Notes: generated by a model from the letters alone, not told the origin. A stretch of 33,571 nt of DNA from Methanocella sp. PtaU1.Bin125 (GCA_002067315.1 MVRA01000097.1:1-33571); one strand, 5' to 3'; positions 8,698 through 16,917 are shown, numbered from the stretch's first letter. Made by a program: numbers and translations.

Positions 8698-10486
8698 AGT
8701 CCGCCTCTGCCATGTTGTTGGACTCGCTGGCCTCCCGGACCGTCCCGCCTGCATCGGCGACGGCCCGGACGTGGTGCTTTCCGGGCGCGACGTACAGCGG
8801 AATTTCCAGCCGGGTCACGTTACCGGCCTCCATGCTATCGATCCCCTGCACGACGGTCCGCTGGCCGTCGACGAAGACCGCCAGGTCGAAGGCGGGTGCG
8901 TCGCTGCCACCCTCGTTCGTGATAGTGACCGGCAGCAGGCTGGCCCCGGTATCCGCCCGGGCCGTCGCCATGGAAGCGGCCGGCAGAGAAGCCGGCGCAA
9001 GCGCGAGGGCTGTGGCAAGCAGGACTGCCAGGGCATGGCGTTTCCCCGGCGGCCGCCGGACGACGAGGCCAGCGGCGATCGCCACGCCGGCGACGGCCGC
9101 TAGAAGCGCGTACGGCGTGCCGGACTGCGGGGAAGGCGACGACGCGGGGCCCACAGGTGCGCCCATCGTCAGCACCAGGTCGGGGAGCCCGCCGACGGTC
9201 ACGGTTTTCGTCGCCATGTCGTTGGCGGCATCGATGTCGCCCCCGAGGTGGGCTGCGACCTCCACGACGTGAGAGCCCGCGGTCGCCGCCCACGGCGCCG
9301 ATACCCGCTGCACGCCGCTGGCTTCGACCGCCACCTGCTGCGTCGCGATGGTCCGGCCGTCGACGCCGAACGTGACCTGTGCCGGCGACTTCACGGCCGG
9401 CCCGAAGTTCAGGAGCGTCGCCGAGATCGTGCCGTTCGTCCCTACGTAGGCATCGCTTATGGTGACGTCCCTGACGGCCAGGTCGTGCCCGGCGGCGGCA
9501 CCGCCTGAGCTTTCGACGGCGAGAATGGCCAGGACGGGGTGGATGTAGTCCTCGCCCTCTGGCCGGTCGCCGGTCGTCAGGATGTCTCCGTCGCCATCGA
9601 GGTCCTTCCCCCTCAGGAAGGTCAGGACGTTGTCGCTTCCGGCGAGGGAGGTCACGTCGAATGTCTCCATATCGACGTATCGAGAATCGATCCCCGTGGC
9701 ACCTGCGGCATTGAAGGAACGCTCATCGCCGATGTCGTCTGCAGCCGAGCCGCCCAGGGCACGGCCGTTCAAGAGCAGGTAGTCGGGCTGCCCCCGCGCC
9801 GTCGCGATCTCGACTGTCGTGAGGCTGGCGCGACCCCCGGCCGGCAGCGGGCCGAAGCTCAAGGACGTCTCGTCCAGGACAGTCGGATTCGCCCCCTCCG
9901 TCCACCCGTAGCCGTGCAGGTTGACGTTGCCTTCGGCGACACGATAAGTAGTCAGGGGCCCGCCAGGCTCCTTCACGGCCGCGACTACGACGATCCCGTA
10001 GACGCGGCCGTCGATCCTGCTCTCCGGGTCACGCCAGCTGGTGTTGATCGAGACCGTGTTCTCCCCCTTTCTCAGCAGGCTAGTCGCATCGTACGCCAGC
10101 CAGTAGACGCCGTAGCCGGCGACGTAGACGTCCTCCTGCGTGTCCTCCCTGCCGAGAAGCGGGGTCCGGTCGGGCGTCTCGTCGTTCACCTGCAGCTGCG
10201 CCCAGCCCTGGTAGTCCGGCGCGCTGCCCCAGACGCCGACGTACGCCCTGGCCCAGGCAACGTCGCCGGGCAGCGTGAAATGGCAGGTCAACGGAGGATT
10301 TGCCAGCCCGAGCGTCTCGAACGTAAGCACCCGCCCCTGCACCTGGCCCTGTGCAGCCAGTGCCAGGGGGAAACCATCGAAGTTGTATTTCGCCTCTGCC
10401 GCCGGTGCCACAGCCGCCACGGCCAGCAGGCCGGCGAGGGCAATGCACAGTGAAAGCCGGGCCTGTCCGCGGGTGAAAGCGATCAT
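8684..10486 (-). CDS. DUF3344-CARDB membrane-hairpin protein, module A
   Basis: This 600-residue first gene of module A has a signal peptide (about 1-32, ending AAEA), a DUF3344 region (about 33-330, including an acidic DLDGDGD stretch) and a CARDB-like domain (about 336-435). Two transmembrane helices (about 457-475 and 483-500) flank the basic loop RRPPGKRH. A second CARDB-like domain (about 502-598) follows and ends in SESNN and DYDFR. Both beta-rich halves should lie outside, with only the short basic loop in the cytoplasm. It is a clear paralogue of the protein at 14612-16486. Its stop lies 14 nt inside the next gene. A TATA box at 10510-10518 suggests an almost leaderless transcript. 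The function is unknown; a surface receptor or scaffold for the downstream permease is likely. Confidence 0.9.
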   Translation of the reverse strand: MIAFTRGQARLSLCIALAGLLAVAAVAPAAEAKYNFDGFPLALAAQGQVQGRVLTFETLGLANPPLTCHFTLPGDVAWARAYVGVWGSAPDYQGWAQLQVNDETPDRTPLLGREDTQEDVYVAGYGVYWLAYDATSLLRKGENTVSINTSWRDPESRIDGRVYGIVVVAAVKEPGGPLTTYRVAEGNVNLHGYGWTEGANPTVLDETSLSFGPLPAGGRASLTTVEIATARGQPDYLLLNGRALGGSAADDIGDERSFNAAGATGIDSRYVDMETFDVTSLAGSDNVLTFLRGKDLDGDGDILTTGDRPEGEDYIHPVLAILAVESSGGAAAGHDLAVRDVTISDAYVGTNGTISATLLNFGPAVKSPAQVTFGVDGRTIATQQVAVEASGVQRVSAPWAATAGSHVVEVAAHLGGDIDAANDMATKTVTVGGLPDLVLTMGAPVGPASSPSPQSGTPYALLAAVAGVAIAAGLVVRRPPGKRHALAVLLATALALAPASLPAASMATARADTGASLLPVTITNEGGSDAPAFDLAVFVDGQRTVVQGIDSMEAGNVTRLEIPLYVAPGKHHVRAVADAGGTVREASESNNMAEADYDFR

Positions 10487-10520
10487 CTATGTTACGATCG
10501 TTTACGTTGTATTTAATAGT
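10487..10520 (-). promoter_or_regulatory. Promoter of module A
   Basis: TATTAAATA (complement of 10510-10518) is centred about 28 nt before the ATG at 10486, so the transcript should begin 2-4 nt before the gene. The leader contains the 8-bp palindrome ACGATCGT. The whole 34-nt segment aligns without gaps to the module B promoter (23 of 34 positions identical). Confidence 0.6.
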
Positions 10521-10576
10521 TGTTACTTAATAAATAATCGTCTGCCGTTCGTGTCTTTTATTGTTAAAATCGTAAC
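10491..10576. repeat. Inverted repeat GTTACGAT / ATCGTAAC between divergent genes
   Basis: GTTACGAT at 10491-10498 and its exact reverse complement ATCGTAAC at 10569-10576 flank the module A promoter and lie just before the btuF-like TATA box. A regulator binding both arms could control the two divergent genes together. Eight-base arms in AT-rich DNA can arise by chance. Confidence 0.4.
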
Positions 10577-10587
10577 ACGACAATCGC

Positions 10588-10600
10588 TATTTATTTTTAT
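10588..10600 (+). promoter_or_regulatory. Promoter of the btuF-like gene
   Basis: The AT-only stretch TATTTATTTTTAT lies about 30 nt before the ATG at 10623. This is the expected spacing for a TATA box with a very short leader. The FecCD operon promoter at 16853-16863 has a similar core. Confidence 0.5.
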
Positions 10601-10622
10601 TAGTAATACCTATCCCCTACTG

Positions 10623-11687
10623 ATGAGAAACGAGAAGTTCCTGTGCCTGGCGCTCGCCATCCTCGCGATCACGGCCGCCATGGCCGGCTGTCTCCAGGCT
10701 TCGCCCGCGACGCCGGGCCCTTCTGCGGCCCCGGGCGCCGGCATCACCTTTGCCGACGGTAACAGCAACGTGATCACCATCCCGAAGACGGCCGACCGGA
10801 TCATCTCGACCAACTCCGACTGCACCGAGATGCTGATCGCCATCGGGGCCGCCGACAAGATCGTCGGCGTATCGGAGACCGTCATGGACACGCCGGCCCT
10901 GATGGCGCTGCTCCCGCCGGACGTGAAGAGCATCGGGAGCTGGTCGTCGCCCAGCCTGGAGACGATTCTGTCGCTGAGGCCCGACGTGGTGATCTGCTAC
11001 ACCTACTCCACTTTCCCGAGCAACCTGGACATGCTCGTCGCCTACAACATCACGATCGTCGCCCTCGACTGCTACAAGCTGGGCGCCCTCGAGTCTGACG
11101 CCCGGACGCTCGGCGTGATCACCGGGAACAAGCAGCAGGCAGACGAATATGCGAGCTTCTTCGACAGGTATCTCAAGCTTGTCCAGGGGCGGACCAGGGA
11201 CCTGGACCTGGCGAAGATGCCCACGGTCTACTGGGAGGGGTATTCGGATTACTCGACCGTCAGCGGGACCAGCGGAGGCAACATCATGATCGGCACGGCC
11301 GGCGGCAACAACGTGGCGGGCAACTATTCCACGTCGTACCCCCAGGTCAGCGCCGAATGGGTGGTTTACCAGGACCCGGCTTACATCTTCAAGTCCATCG
11401 CGGCCGCGAACGTCACCTCGATCGACGATTTCAGGAGACTGCAGGCGGACGTGGCCGGCCGCCCCGGCTTCAGGCTCGTCGAGGCGGTGAAGTCTGACAA
11501 TGTGTACGTCATGTCCGGCGCGTTCGCCTCTGGCGCACGCAGCATGATAGGGCTCCTGTACGTGGCAAAAATACTGCACCCGGACCTGTTCGCAGACGTC
11601 GATCCGCAGCAGGTGCTGGCCGAGTACGCGCAAAAGTTCCTGCCCGGGGCGGACCGGGTCCTCTACATTTACCCGGACATCGGCTGA
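10623..11687 (+). CDS. BtuF/FecB-type substrate-binding lipoprotein
   Basis: This 354-residue protein is a cluster A solute-binding protein of the type used by cobalamin, haem and siderophore importers. Its signal peptide ends in a lipobox (AAMAGC, Cys23), so it should be lipid-anchored outside the membrane. The fold is indicated by RIISTNSDCTEMLIAIGA, VVGVSE-like IVGVSETV, and LETILSLRPDVVI. I chose the ATG at 10623 because it starts the signal peptide and sits just after a TATA box. Upstream in-frame starts would add sequence with no signal peptide. It is a lone plus-strand gene between two minus-strand modules. Its likely partners, the FecCD permease and ATPase, lie 5 kb away at 16918-18840. 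Haem, cobalamin, cobalt chelates or iron chelates are all possible substrates, and I cannot tell which. Confidence 0.88.
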   Translation: MRNEKFLCLALAILAITAAMAGCLQASPATPGPSAAPGAGITFADGNSNVITIPKTADRIISTNSDCTEMLIAIGAADKIVGVSETVMDTPALMALLPPDVKSIGSWSSPSLETILSLRPDVVICYTYSTFPSNLDMLVAYNITIVALDCYKLGALESDARTLGVITGNKQQADEYASFFDRYLKLVQGRTRDLDLAKMPTVYWEGYSDYSTVSGTSGGNIMIGTAGGNNVAGNYSTSYPQVSAEWVVYQDPAYIFKSIAAANVTSIDDFRRLQADVAGRPGFRLVEAVKSDNVYVMSGAFASGARSMIGLLYVAKILHPDLFADVDPQQVLAEYAQKFLPGADRVLYIYPDIG

Positions 11688-11708
11688 GGCCCGGCCTTCC
11701 CCTGCCGG

Positions 11709-12929
11709 TCACGTCCCCCGGATAGCGTCAACCGGGTTGAGCCGCGTAGCCTTGACGGCCGGGTAGATCCCCGCGCCCAGCGAAAACACGACCGCGATGG
11801 CCAGTCCGATGAGCATCAGTCCGGGGGATACGACGGCTATCTGCTCCCCGAAGATGCCGGCAAACTGGTCGCCCAGGCTGGCCACGACGTATGGCTTCCC
11901 GAACGTGTTGACCACCGTCGCGAAGCCCAGCCCGAACAGGTCACCCAGAATCCCGCCCATGACGCCGATCAGCAGGCACTCGTACATGACCAGCCGCACC
12001 ACGTCGCCTTCGGAAGCCCCGATAGCCATGGTGATGCCGATCTCCCGGGTCCGCTCGAAGACCGAGGTAATCATCGTGGTCATGATCATCAAGCCGCCCA
12101 CCAGGAGCGCAAATACCGCGAACAGCGTGAAGATCATGACGACCATGTCCATGAAGTTATTCACCGCCTTGATCTGCTCGAATGCGCCCGTCGCCGTGAG
12201 GCCCAGCGACTTTACCTGTTCCGCCACCCCGAACACGTTGTCTGCCGAGTCGACCCGGACGAACACGCTGCTGTAGCCGGCCTCGTCGTCCCGGAAGGTC
12301 ATGGCCGTCGCCAGGTCCATGATCAGCAGGCGGTCGAACTGGTCGTTCCTCACCGTCAGCGAGCCGGTGGCATTGAGCCTGTGGCCGGTGTCTACCGGGT
12401 AGCCGGACTCGTTGTAGTCTCGCACGACGATGTCGAAGCCCTCCCCGATGCGGATGCCCTCCACCCGCTGGAGCGTGTCGCGCAGGTCATGGCCGAAGAC
12501 GACTTCGTTCGTGCCGGGCGACATGCCCTCGCCGTGAAGATACTGCGGCTTGAGCACCTGCTCGAAGTCGGGCCCGTTCATCGCCACCACGTCGAGGTAG
12601 GTCTGCTTTTTCGTGGCATAGTTATCCCGGATGGCGGGAGCGGCGGCCAGGACGTGGTCCATGGACCTGATGTCGTCGACCCGGGCGTCGGTGATCAGCT
12701 GCGTGATGCCATCCTGCGTGTCGGGGTGCACCTCGACAAGCGACAGGTCCGACTGGGCCTCGATGGCCTGGATGGCCTGCTCCCGGATGCCATCGCCGAT
12801 CGCCACGATACCGATCACGGCGGCGACGCCGATGGCGATCCCCAGCACCGTCAGGAGCACGCGCAGCCGTTTCGTGAAGAGCTGCCGGGCCGAGAGCCCC
12901 AGGTAGTCGACGTACCGCCCTACGATCAC
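11709..12929 (-). CDS. FtsX/MacB-type ABC transporter permease, module B
   Basis: This 406-residue permease has the same architecture as the module A protein: TM1 (about 24-48), an extracytoplasmic domain (about 50-265) and three C-terminal helices. It carries ERTREIGITMAIGAS and ends LNPVDAIRGT. The start codon is GTG at 12929, overlapping the stop of the ATPase gene by 4 nt (GTGA), so the transporter subunits are translationally coupled. It forms a half-transporter that should dimerise and pair with the ATPase at 12926-13636. Its 3' end faces the btuF-like gene with only 21 nt between the two stops. The extracytoplasmic part could act on the co-encoded DUF3344 proteins (inference). MacB, LolCE and FtsX themselves have different cargo or none. 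Confidence 0.94.
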   Translation of the reverse strand: MIVGRYVDYLGLSARQLFTKRLRVLLTVLGIAIGVAAVIGIVAIGDGIREQAIQAIEAQSDLSLVEVHPDTQDGITQLITDARVDDIRSMDHVLAAAPAIRDNYATKKQTYLDVVAMNGPDFEQVLKPQYLHGEGMSPGTNEVVFGHDLRDTLQRVEGIRIGEGFDIVVRDYNESGYPVDTGHRLNATGSLTVRNDQFDRLLIMDLATAMTFRDDEAGYSSVFVRVDSADNVFGVAEQVKSLGLTATGAFEQIKAVNNFMDMVVMIFTLFAVFALLVGGLMIMTTMITSVFERTREIGITMAIGASEGDVVRLVMYECLLIGVMGGILGDLFGLGFATVVNTFGKPYVVASLGDQFAGIFGEQIAVVSPGLMLIGLAIAVVFSLGAGIYPAVKATRLNPVDAIRGT

Positions 12930-13636
12930 TTCATCACCCTCGCGTCCGCGCAGGCGGCCGTCTCCAGGCCGGTGCTCAGCACCCGGCCGTCCCGCAGCTC
13001 GATAGTCCGGTCGCAGTAGGCGGCGAGCTCCTTCTCGTGGGTCACTACCATGAAGGTCACGTCCCGCGCCCTGTTGACCTGGCGCATGAGGGCGTAGATC
13101 TCCCCGCTCGTCTTCGAGTCCAGGTTGCCCGTGGGCTCGTCGGCCAGCACCAGGGACGGATCGCCGACCAGCGCCCTGGCGATCGCTACCCGCTGCTGCT
13201 CGCCGCCGCTGAGCTGCTGAGGGAAATGCTTCGCCCGGTCGCCGAGGCCGACCAGCTCCAGCATGCCCATGGCCCGCTTTTCCCGGACGGCCTTAGAATG
13301 ATAGTTGAACAACAACGGATAGGCGACGTTTTCCAGCGCGCTGAGCGATACGATCAGGTTGTACTGCTGGAACACGAAGCCGACGACGTTCCTGCGCAGC
13401 GCGATGAGCGCCTTCCGGTCCCGGTAGTCGACCACCGTCCTGCCGATGGATACCGTGCCCGATGTAGGGCTGTCCAGCCCGCCGAGGATACTGAGCAGCG
13501 TGCTCTTGCCACTGCCGCTTCTGCCGATGAGCGCGACGAATTCCCCGCGCCTCACCTCGAAGGAAACGTCCTGCAGCGCTTTGACACCGTTTCTATATTC
13601 TTTGCTTAACCCGGTCACCTTGATGCTTTCTGTCAT
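12926..13636 (-). CDS. LolD/MacB-type ABC transporter ATPase
   Basis: This 236-residue ATPase subunit has Walker A GRSGSGKST (38-46), Q-loop FQQYN (89-93), signature LSGGEQQR (142-149), Walker B LVLADE (162-167) followed by PTGNLD, and H-loop His200. The TGNLD phrase and length are typical of the LolD/MacB/FtsE group that pairs with FtsX-type permeases. I chose the ATG at 13636 (MTESIKV) because it lies 5 nt after the stop of the DUF3344 gene and matches the family start. An open frame extending further upstream is a shadow of that gene. It supplies ATP hydrolysis for the module B permease and, possibly, for the module A permease, which has no ATPase gene of its own nearby. Confidence 0.95.
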   Translation of the reverse strand: MTESIKVTGLSKEYRNGVKALQDVSFEVRRGEFVALIGRSGSGKSTLLSILGGLDSPTSGTVSIGRTVVDYRDRKALIALRRNVVGFVFQQYNLIVSLSALENVAYPLLFNYHSKAVREKRAMGMLELVGLGDRAKHFPQQLSGGEQQRVAIARALVGDPSLVLADEPTGNLDSKTSGEIYALMRQVNRARDVTFMVVTHEKELAAYCDRTIELRDGRVLSTGLETAACADARVMK

Positions 13637-13641
13637 ATGTA

Positions 13642-14625
13642 TCACGACTTCATCGTTATCGAGAGCACCGCGTTCGACAGCTGGAAGTAGTCGCCCGAGT
13701 CCCTCACCTCCGCCCGGTTGCCTGTCGACCGCAGGAACGGTGTGATGTCCCGCCGGTCGACGCCGACCTGGGAATTCTGGTCGAAGTCGAACGCATCCGT
13801 CCACGCCTTTCCCCTGTAGTTGGGGAACAGTATCGACAGGATCGACCGGAGCAGCGCGGGCATCTGCTCGTCGGGTATCTGGTTGACCAGCAGCGAGTTC
13901 CTGCCCTGCACGTTGTTCGTCGAGTAGCCGCCGGACGGGGCGACCAGGTACAGCTCGGTCCGGGCCACGTCCCGTACGGGCACATCGCCCGGGAACTCGA
14001 TCGCGGCCGTGGCCATCGCGGGCGAGATCCCGTAGCTGCTGTACAGCAGGTCGCAGCCCTCGCTGACCCATAGCATACGCCGTGGCTCCGACGGGCTCTC
14101 GTACACCAGGAGCAGCCCCATGCCGTAGACCGCCACAGTGCTGTCCTCCGGGCCGTCCTGGTCGAGGCGGACCGTGAAGCTGCGGGCACCGGGCCCCAGG
14201 CCGGTGACATTATATGCATCCGTGCCCACGTAATAGTCGTAGGCGCTAGCGAAGCCCTTGTTATCCATGAACCGCTGCGCCGGGCCCAGTCCGATGCCCG
14301 CCGAACCAGGCGGCGACAGCGTCAGGTTCGGGTACATCCCCTTGCCGTTCTGGTTGCTCCACGTCCAGTAGACGTACAGCCGGCTGACCCGCAGGACGGC
14401 GTCCTGCGGCAGCGGGACGTCGAAGGTCACGTTGAGGCTGCTGCCCGGGCTCATCGAGCCGGTGTACACGCTGTCGCCCATTGAAAATAAGAAATCGCCA
14501 TTGATCTCTCCCCGATATATAGAGGCCAGTGGCCGGTCTCCCGAGTATGTAGCGCCTGCCGGCGCCGCCAGCGCCGTCAGGCCGGCGATGAGCGCGAAGA
14601 GAATAGCGAGCCTAGGTGAATTCAT
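13642..14625 (-). CDS. Secreted DUF3344 protein, module B
   Basis: This 327-residue paralogue of the protein at 7699-8697 has a signal peptide (MNSPRLAILFALIAG, ending near APAGATYSG) and a single DUF3344 domain with YVYWTWSNQ, YGMGLLLVYE, PRRMLWVSEGCDLL and DYFQLSNAVLSIT. There is no C-terminal anchor. I chose ATG 14625 because it opens the signal peptide and gives the same 14-nt overlap with the preceding stop codon that is seen in module A. Two earlier in-frame ATGs would add residues before the signal sequence. It lies 5 nt upstream of the ATPase gene, so it is tightly part of the transporter operon. It is probably an extracytoplasmic partner of the permease or of the hairpin protein; its ligand is unknown. 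Confidence 0.9.
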   Translation of the reverse strand: MNSPRLAILFALIAGLTALAAPAGATYSGDRPLASIYRGEINGDFLFSMGDSVYTGSMSPGSSLNVTFDVPLPQDAVLRVSRLYVYWTWSNQNGKGMYPNLTLSPPGSAGIGLGPAQRFMDNKGFASAYDYYVGTDAYNVTGLGPGARSFTVRLDQDGPEDSTVAVYGMGLLLVYESPSEPRRMLWVSEGCDLLYSSYGISPAMATAAIEFPGDVPVRDVARTELYLVAPSGGYSTNNVQGRNSLLVNQIPDEQMPALLRSILSILFPNYRGKAWTDAFDFDQNSQVGVDRRDITPFLRSTGNRAEVRDSGDYFQLSNAVLSITMKS

Positions 14626-16486
14626 AGGTTGACTCCGCGACATTGTCGGCCCGGTTCGCATCCCGGATCCTGGCCGCCTCGTCGACGACCGCCTTCATCC
14701 GGTGCGATCCGGGCGAGGCATAGACTGGCAGGTCGATTTTCGTCTCGCTGCCGGCCCGGACGCCGTCGCCGAAAGACTTGATCGTCAGCTTCTCGCCGTC
14801 CAGGTAGACGGTGAGGTTGAAGCCGGGGGCGTCGCTCCCGCCGACATTCTTGATCGTCACTGGCAGGAGGAAGAGCGCGGTGCTTTCTTTGGCCCGGACG
14901 ACCGGCGTGATGGAAGACGCTATGACGAGCGCCATGGCCAGCACCGCCCCGAGCAGGACGATGGTCGCAAGGGCCTTCCGCCGTCCCGGCGGGCGCCGCG
15001 CGATCAGCCACGCGGCAAGGCCGACGGACAGCGCCGTTATGGCTGCCAGGAGCGGGCTCCCCGTGGTCTCCGACGTCGTGACGCCCGGCCTGTACGGCTG
15101 CCCCAGCGACAACACGAGATCGGGCAGCGATCCGACCGTGATCGTTGCCGAAGCCGCGTCGTTCGAGGTGTCGAAGTCGCCGGCTACGCTCGCCCGGACG
15201 GTGACTTCGTGGCTGCCCGCCGTCGCCTTCCAGGTCCCGGACACCTGCTGTACGCCGCTTCGGTCCACCGCGACCTGCCGGGTGTCTATCGCCTGGCCGT
15301 CGACGCTGAAAATGATACTGGCGTCCCCGGACGCGGCCGCCCCCAGGTTGCGCAGCGTGAAGACGATGCTCGCGTCCTCCCCGGCATAGGCGTTGTCGAC
15401 GCGCAGACCCTCTATCGCCAGGTCGGGCGCTGTGGACGATGCGCCGGCCTTCTGGACCTTGAGCATGGCGAACACCGGATGCACGTAGTCTTCGCCTTCG
15501 GGGAGGTCGTTCACCTTGTCGATGCTCCCGTCTCCGTTCAGGTCCCTGCCCCGCTGGAACGTCACCGTGTTGGAAGAGGCCAGCAGGCCTTTGACATCGA
15601 AGACCTCGGCGTCGACGTATGCTGCCGGAGTGCCGCTCTGTCCATAGAAGATACCCTGGTCATACGAGACCGCGTTCGCGAGGTCCAGCGCCCCGGGGAG
15701 GTAATTGCCGCCTGTCGGCGACCCGACGATGTCCTTCCCGTTGAACAATAGAAAATCCGGCTCCAGCTTCGTCCCGCAGAGCTCCACGATCGTGAGATTC
15801 GCCGCGGTCGCCTCCGACGTATCGACGCCGCTGAAGACGACCGACGTCTGGTCCAGGATCGTCGGGTTGTCGCCCGCCCATCCCGCGCTGTGGAGGTTCG
15901 CGTTCCCGTCGGCAATCCAGTAGCTGGTCAGGGGTGCGTGCGAATCCCGGACTGCTGCGACGACCCAGATCATGTAGACACGGCCGTCCAGCTTGTTGCC
16001 AGGCTCCGCATAGCTGGTGTTCATAGTGATTGAGTTTGCCCCCTTCTTGAGCATGCTCGTCCCCTCGTAGGTGATCCAGTATACCCCATAGCCACTACAA
16101 TAGACGTTGTCGTTCCTGTCATCCTTGCCATAGAGCATCGTCTTCTCGAGGGCATGCCCGTTCACGGAGGCCTGGCCCCAGCCGGTATACTTATTTGTCC
16201 CGCCCCAGACCCCTACGTAAATCTTCGCCCATTCCGGGTCTGCGGGCAGGCTGAAGTTGCATGTCACCGGCGGGTTCCTGAGGCCGTAGGTGCCGAACGT
16301 CAGCACATCCCCCTGCATCTGGCCCTGGGCCACGACGCTGAATGGCATCCCGTCGAAGCTATACTCTGCGACCGCCTCCGGGACAGCGAGGATGGCAAGG
16401 ACAACGCAAAAAGCGGCGACCAGAGCAGCCACGGCTGTAACGCACCTTGCGCTCAATCTGCCTGTATAGTATTTGCGAACAACCAC
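14612..16486 (-). CDS. DUF3344-CARDB membrane-hairpin protein, module B
   Basis: This 624-residue first gene of module B starts at GTG 16486 and has a signal sequence ending near PEAVAEYSF. A DUF3344 region follows (about 42-365), then a CARDB-like domain (about 370-465). Two transmembrane helices (about 476-494 and 504-526) flank the loop RRPPGRRK, and a second CARDB-like domain runs to the end (STYEFT). Architecture and order match the module A protein, including the RRPPG loop, so the cytoplasmic turn is under constraint. The upstream TATA box (16510-16518) predicts a nearly leaderless GTG start. Likely role: a membrane-anchored surface receptor or scaffold that works with the downstream DUF3344 protein and the ABC pair. 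No known enzyme motif is visible. Confidence 0.9.
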   Translation of the reverse strand: MVVRKYYTGRLSARCVTAVAALVAAFCVVLAILAVPEAVAEYSFDGMPFSVVAQGQMQGDVLTFGTYGLRNPPVTCNFSLPADPEWAKIYVGVWGGTNKYTGWGQASVNGHALEKTMLYGKDDRNDNVYCSGYGVYWITYEGTSMLKKGANSITMNTSYAEPGNKLDGRVYMIWVVAAVRDSHAPLTSYWIADGNANLHSAGWAGDNPTILDQTSVVFSGVDTSEATAANLTIVELCGTKLEPDFLLFNGKDIVGSPTGGNYLPGALDLANAVSYDQGIFYGQSGTPAAYVDAEVFDVKGLLASSNTVTFQRGRDLNGDGSIDKVNDLPEGEDYVHPVFAMLKVQKAGASSTAPDLAIEGLRVDNAYAGEDASIVFTLRNLGAAASGDASIIFSVDGQAIDTRQVAVDRSGVQQVSGTWKATAGSHEVTVRASVAGDFDTSNDAASATITVGSLPDLVLSLGQPYRPGVTTSETTGSPLLAAITALSVGLAAWLIARRPPGRRKALATIVLLGAVLAMALVIASSITPVVRAKESTALFLLPVTIKNVGGSDAPGFNLTVYLDGEKLTIKSFGDGVRAGSETKIDLPVYASPGSHRMKAVVDEAARIRDANRADNVAESTYEFT

Positions 16487-16520
16487 ATATACTACAATCG
16501 TTCAGGCGATATTTAAAATT
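16487..16520 (-). promoter_or_regulatory. Promoter of module B
   Basis: TTTTAAATA (complement of 16510-16518) is centred about 28 nt before the GTG at 16486. The 34-nt segment aligns without gaps to the module A promoter. The shared part between TATA box and start codon is AACGATYGTA. Confidence 0.6.
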
Positions 16521-16852
16521 TATTACGAAAATGAAATTTTTTATTATAAATTCTTATGATTTCAAAAATCAATGTAAAATATAACAAAAATCTATTTTTA
16601 TCATTTTACAATAGACAAAACCCGGAGGAACGGAGGAGACTGGACAGGAATAATAATACATGCTGATACGTTAAACACGATAAGATCGGTTATCGTATTG
16701 ATCGATATTGCATTGACAAAGTCACTTAGTATTGGAGTGTACTTATTAATTAGTGTGATTATTATTAATATTTGTAGCATCTTTATCATTAACTATTTCA
16801 ATTAGTATTACTAAACGGGCTCATATCATGAACAGCAATATCCAGCCCATCA
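16521..16852. other. AT-rich intergenic island between divergent operons
   Basis: There is no credible gene here. A 62-codon minus-strand open frame (16601-16789) is composed almost entirely of residues expected from AT-rich DNA and has no recognisable domain. The island contains a small dyad at 16677-16696 and many A/T tracts, and it separates the module B promoter from the FecCD operon promoter. Confidence 0.6.
16677..16696. promoter_or_regulatory. Dyad ACGATAA-6 nt-TTATCGT, possible operator
   Basis: Perfect 7-bp arms (16677-16683 and 16690-16696) are separated by GATCGG. The dyad lies about 160 bp before the FecCD promoter and 190 bp before the module B start. It could be a regulator site or a small hairpin. 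Only the symmetry supports it. Confidence 0.3.
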
Positions 16853-16917
16853 TATTTATTTTAGCGACGACCGGACGGAAAGGGACCGGTGCCCGGCCAT
16901 GATCCTGAGGTAAACCG
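16853..16917 (+). promoter_or_regulatory. Promoter and leader of the FecCD-cobN operon
   Basis: TATTTATTTTA (16853-16863) is a probable TATA box and predicts a transcript start near 16883 with a leader of about 35 nt. The leader ends with GAGGT a few bases before the ATG at 16918, a normal Shine-Dalgarno site. This differs from the nearly leaderless genes elsewhere in the window. Confidence 0.5.

Noticed and set aside
12926-14071. ATPase frame extended upstream to 14071
   Set aside because: The first 145 codons lie inside the DUF3344 gene in another frame; the ATPase begins at 13636 by family alignment and operon spacing.
16615-16637. AAAACCCGGAGG stretch resembling the module A terminator at 6464-6480 (minus strand)
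   Set aside because: No minus-strand gene ends nearby, so it could only be a relic; the likeness is too short to claim.
16601-16789. 62-codon minus-strand open frame in the AT-rich island
   Set aside because: Composition (Ile, Asn, Val) reflects base content; no ribosome site or domain visible.
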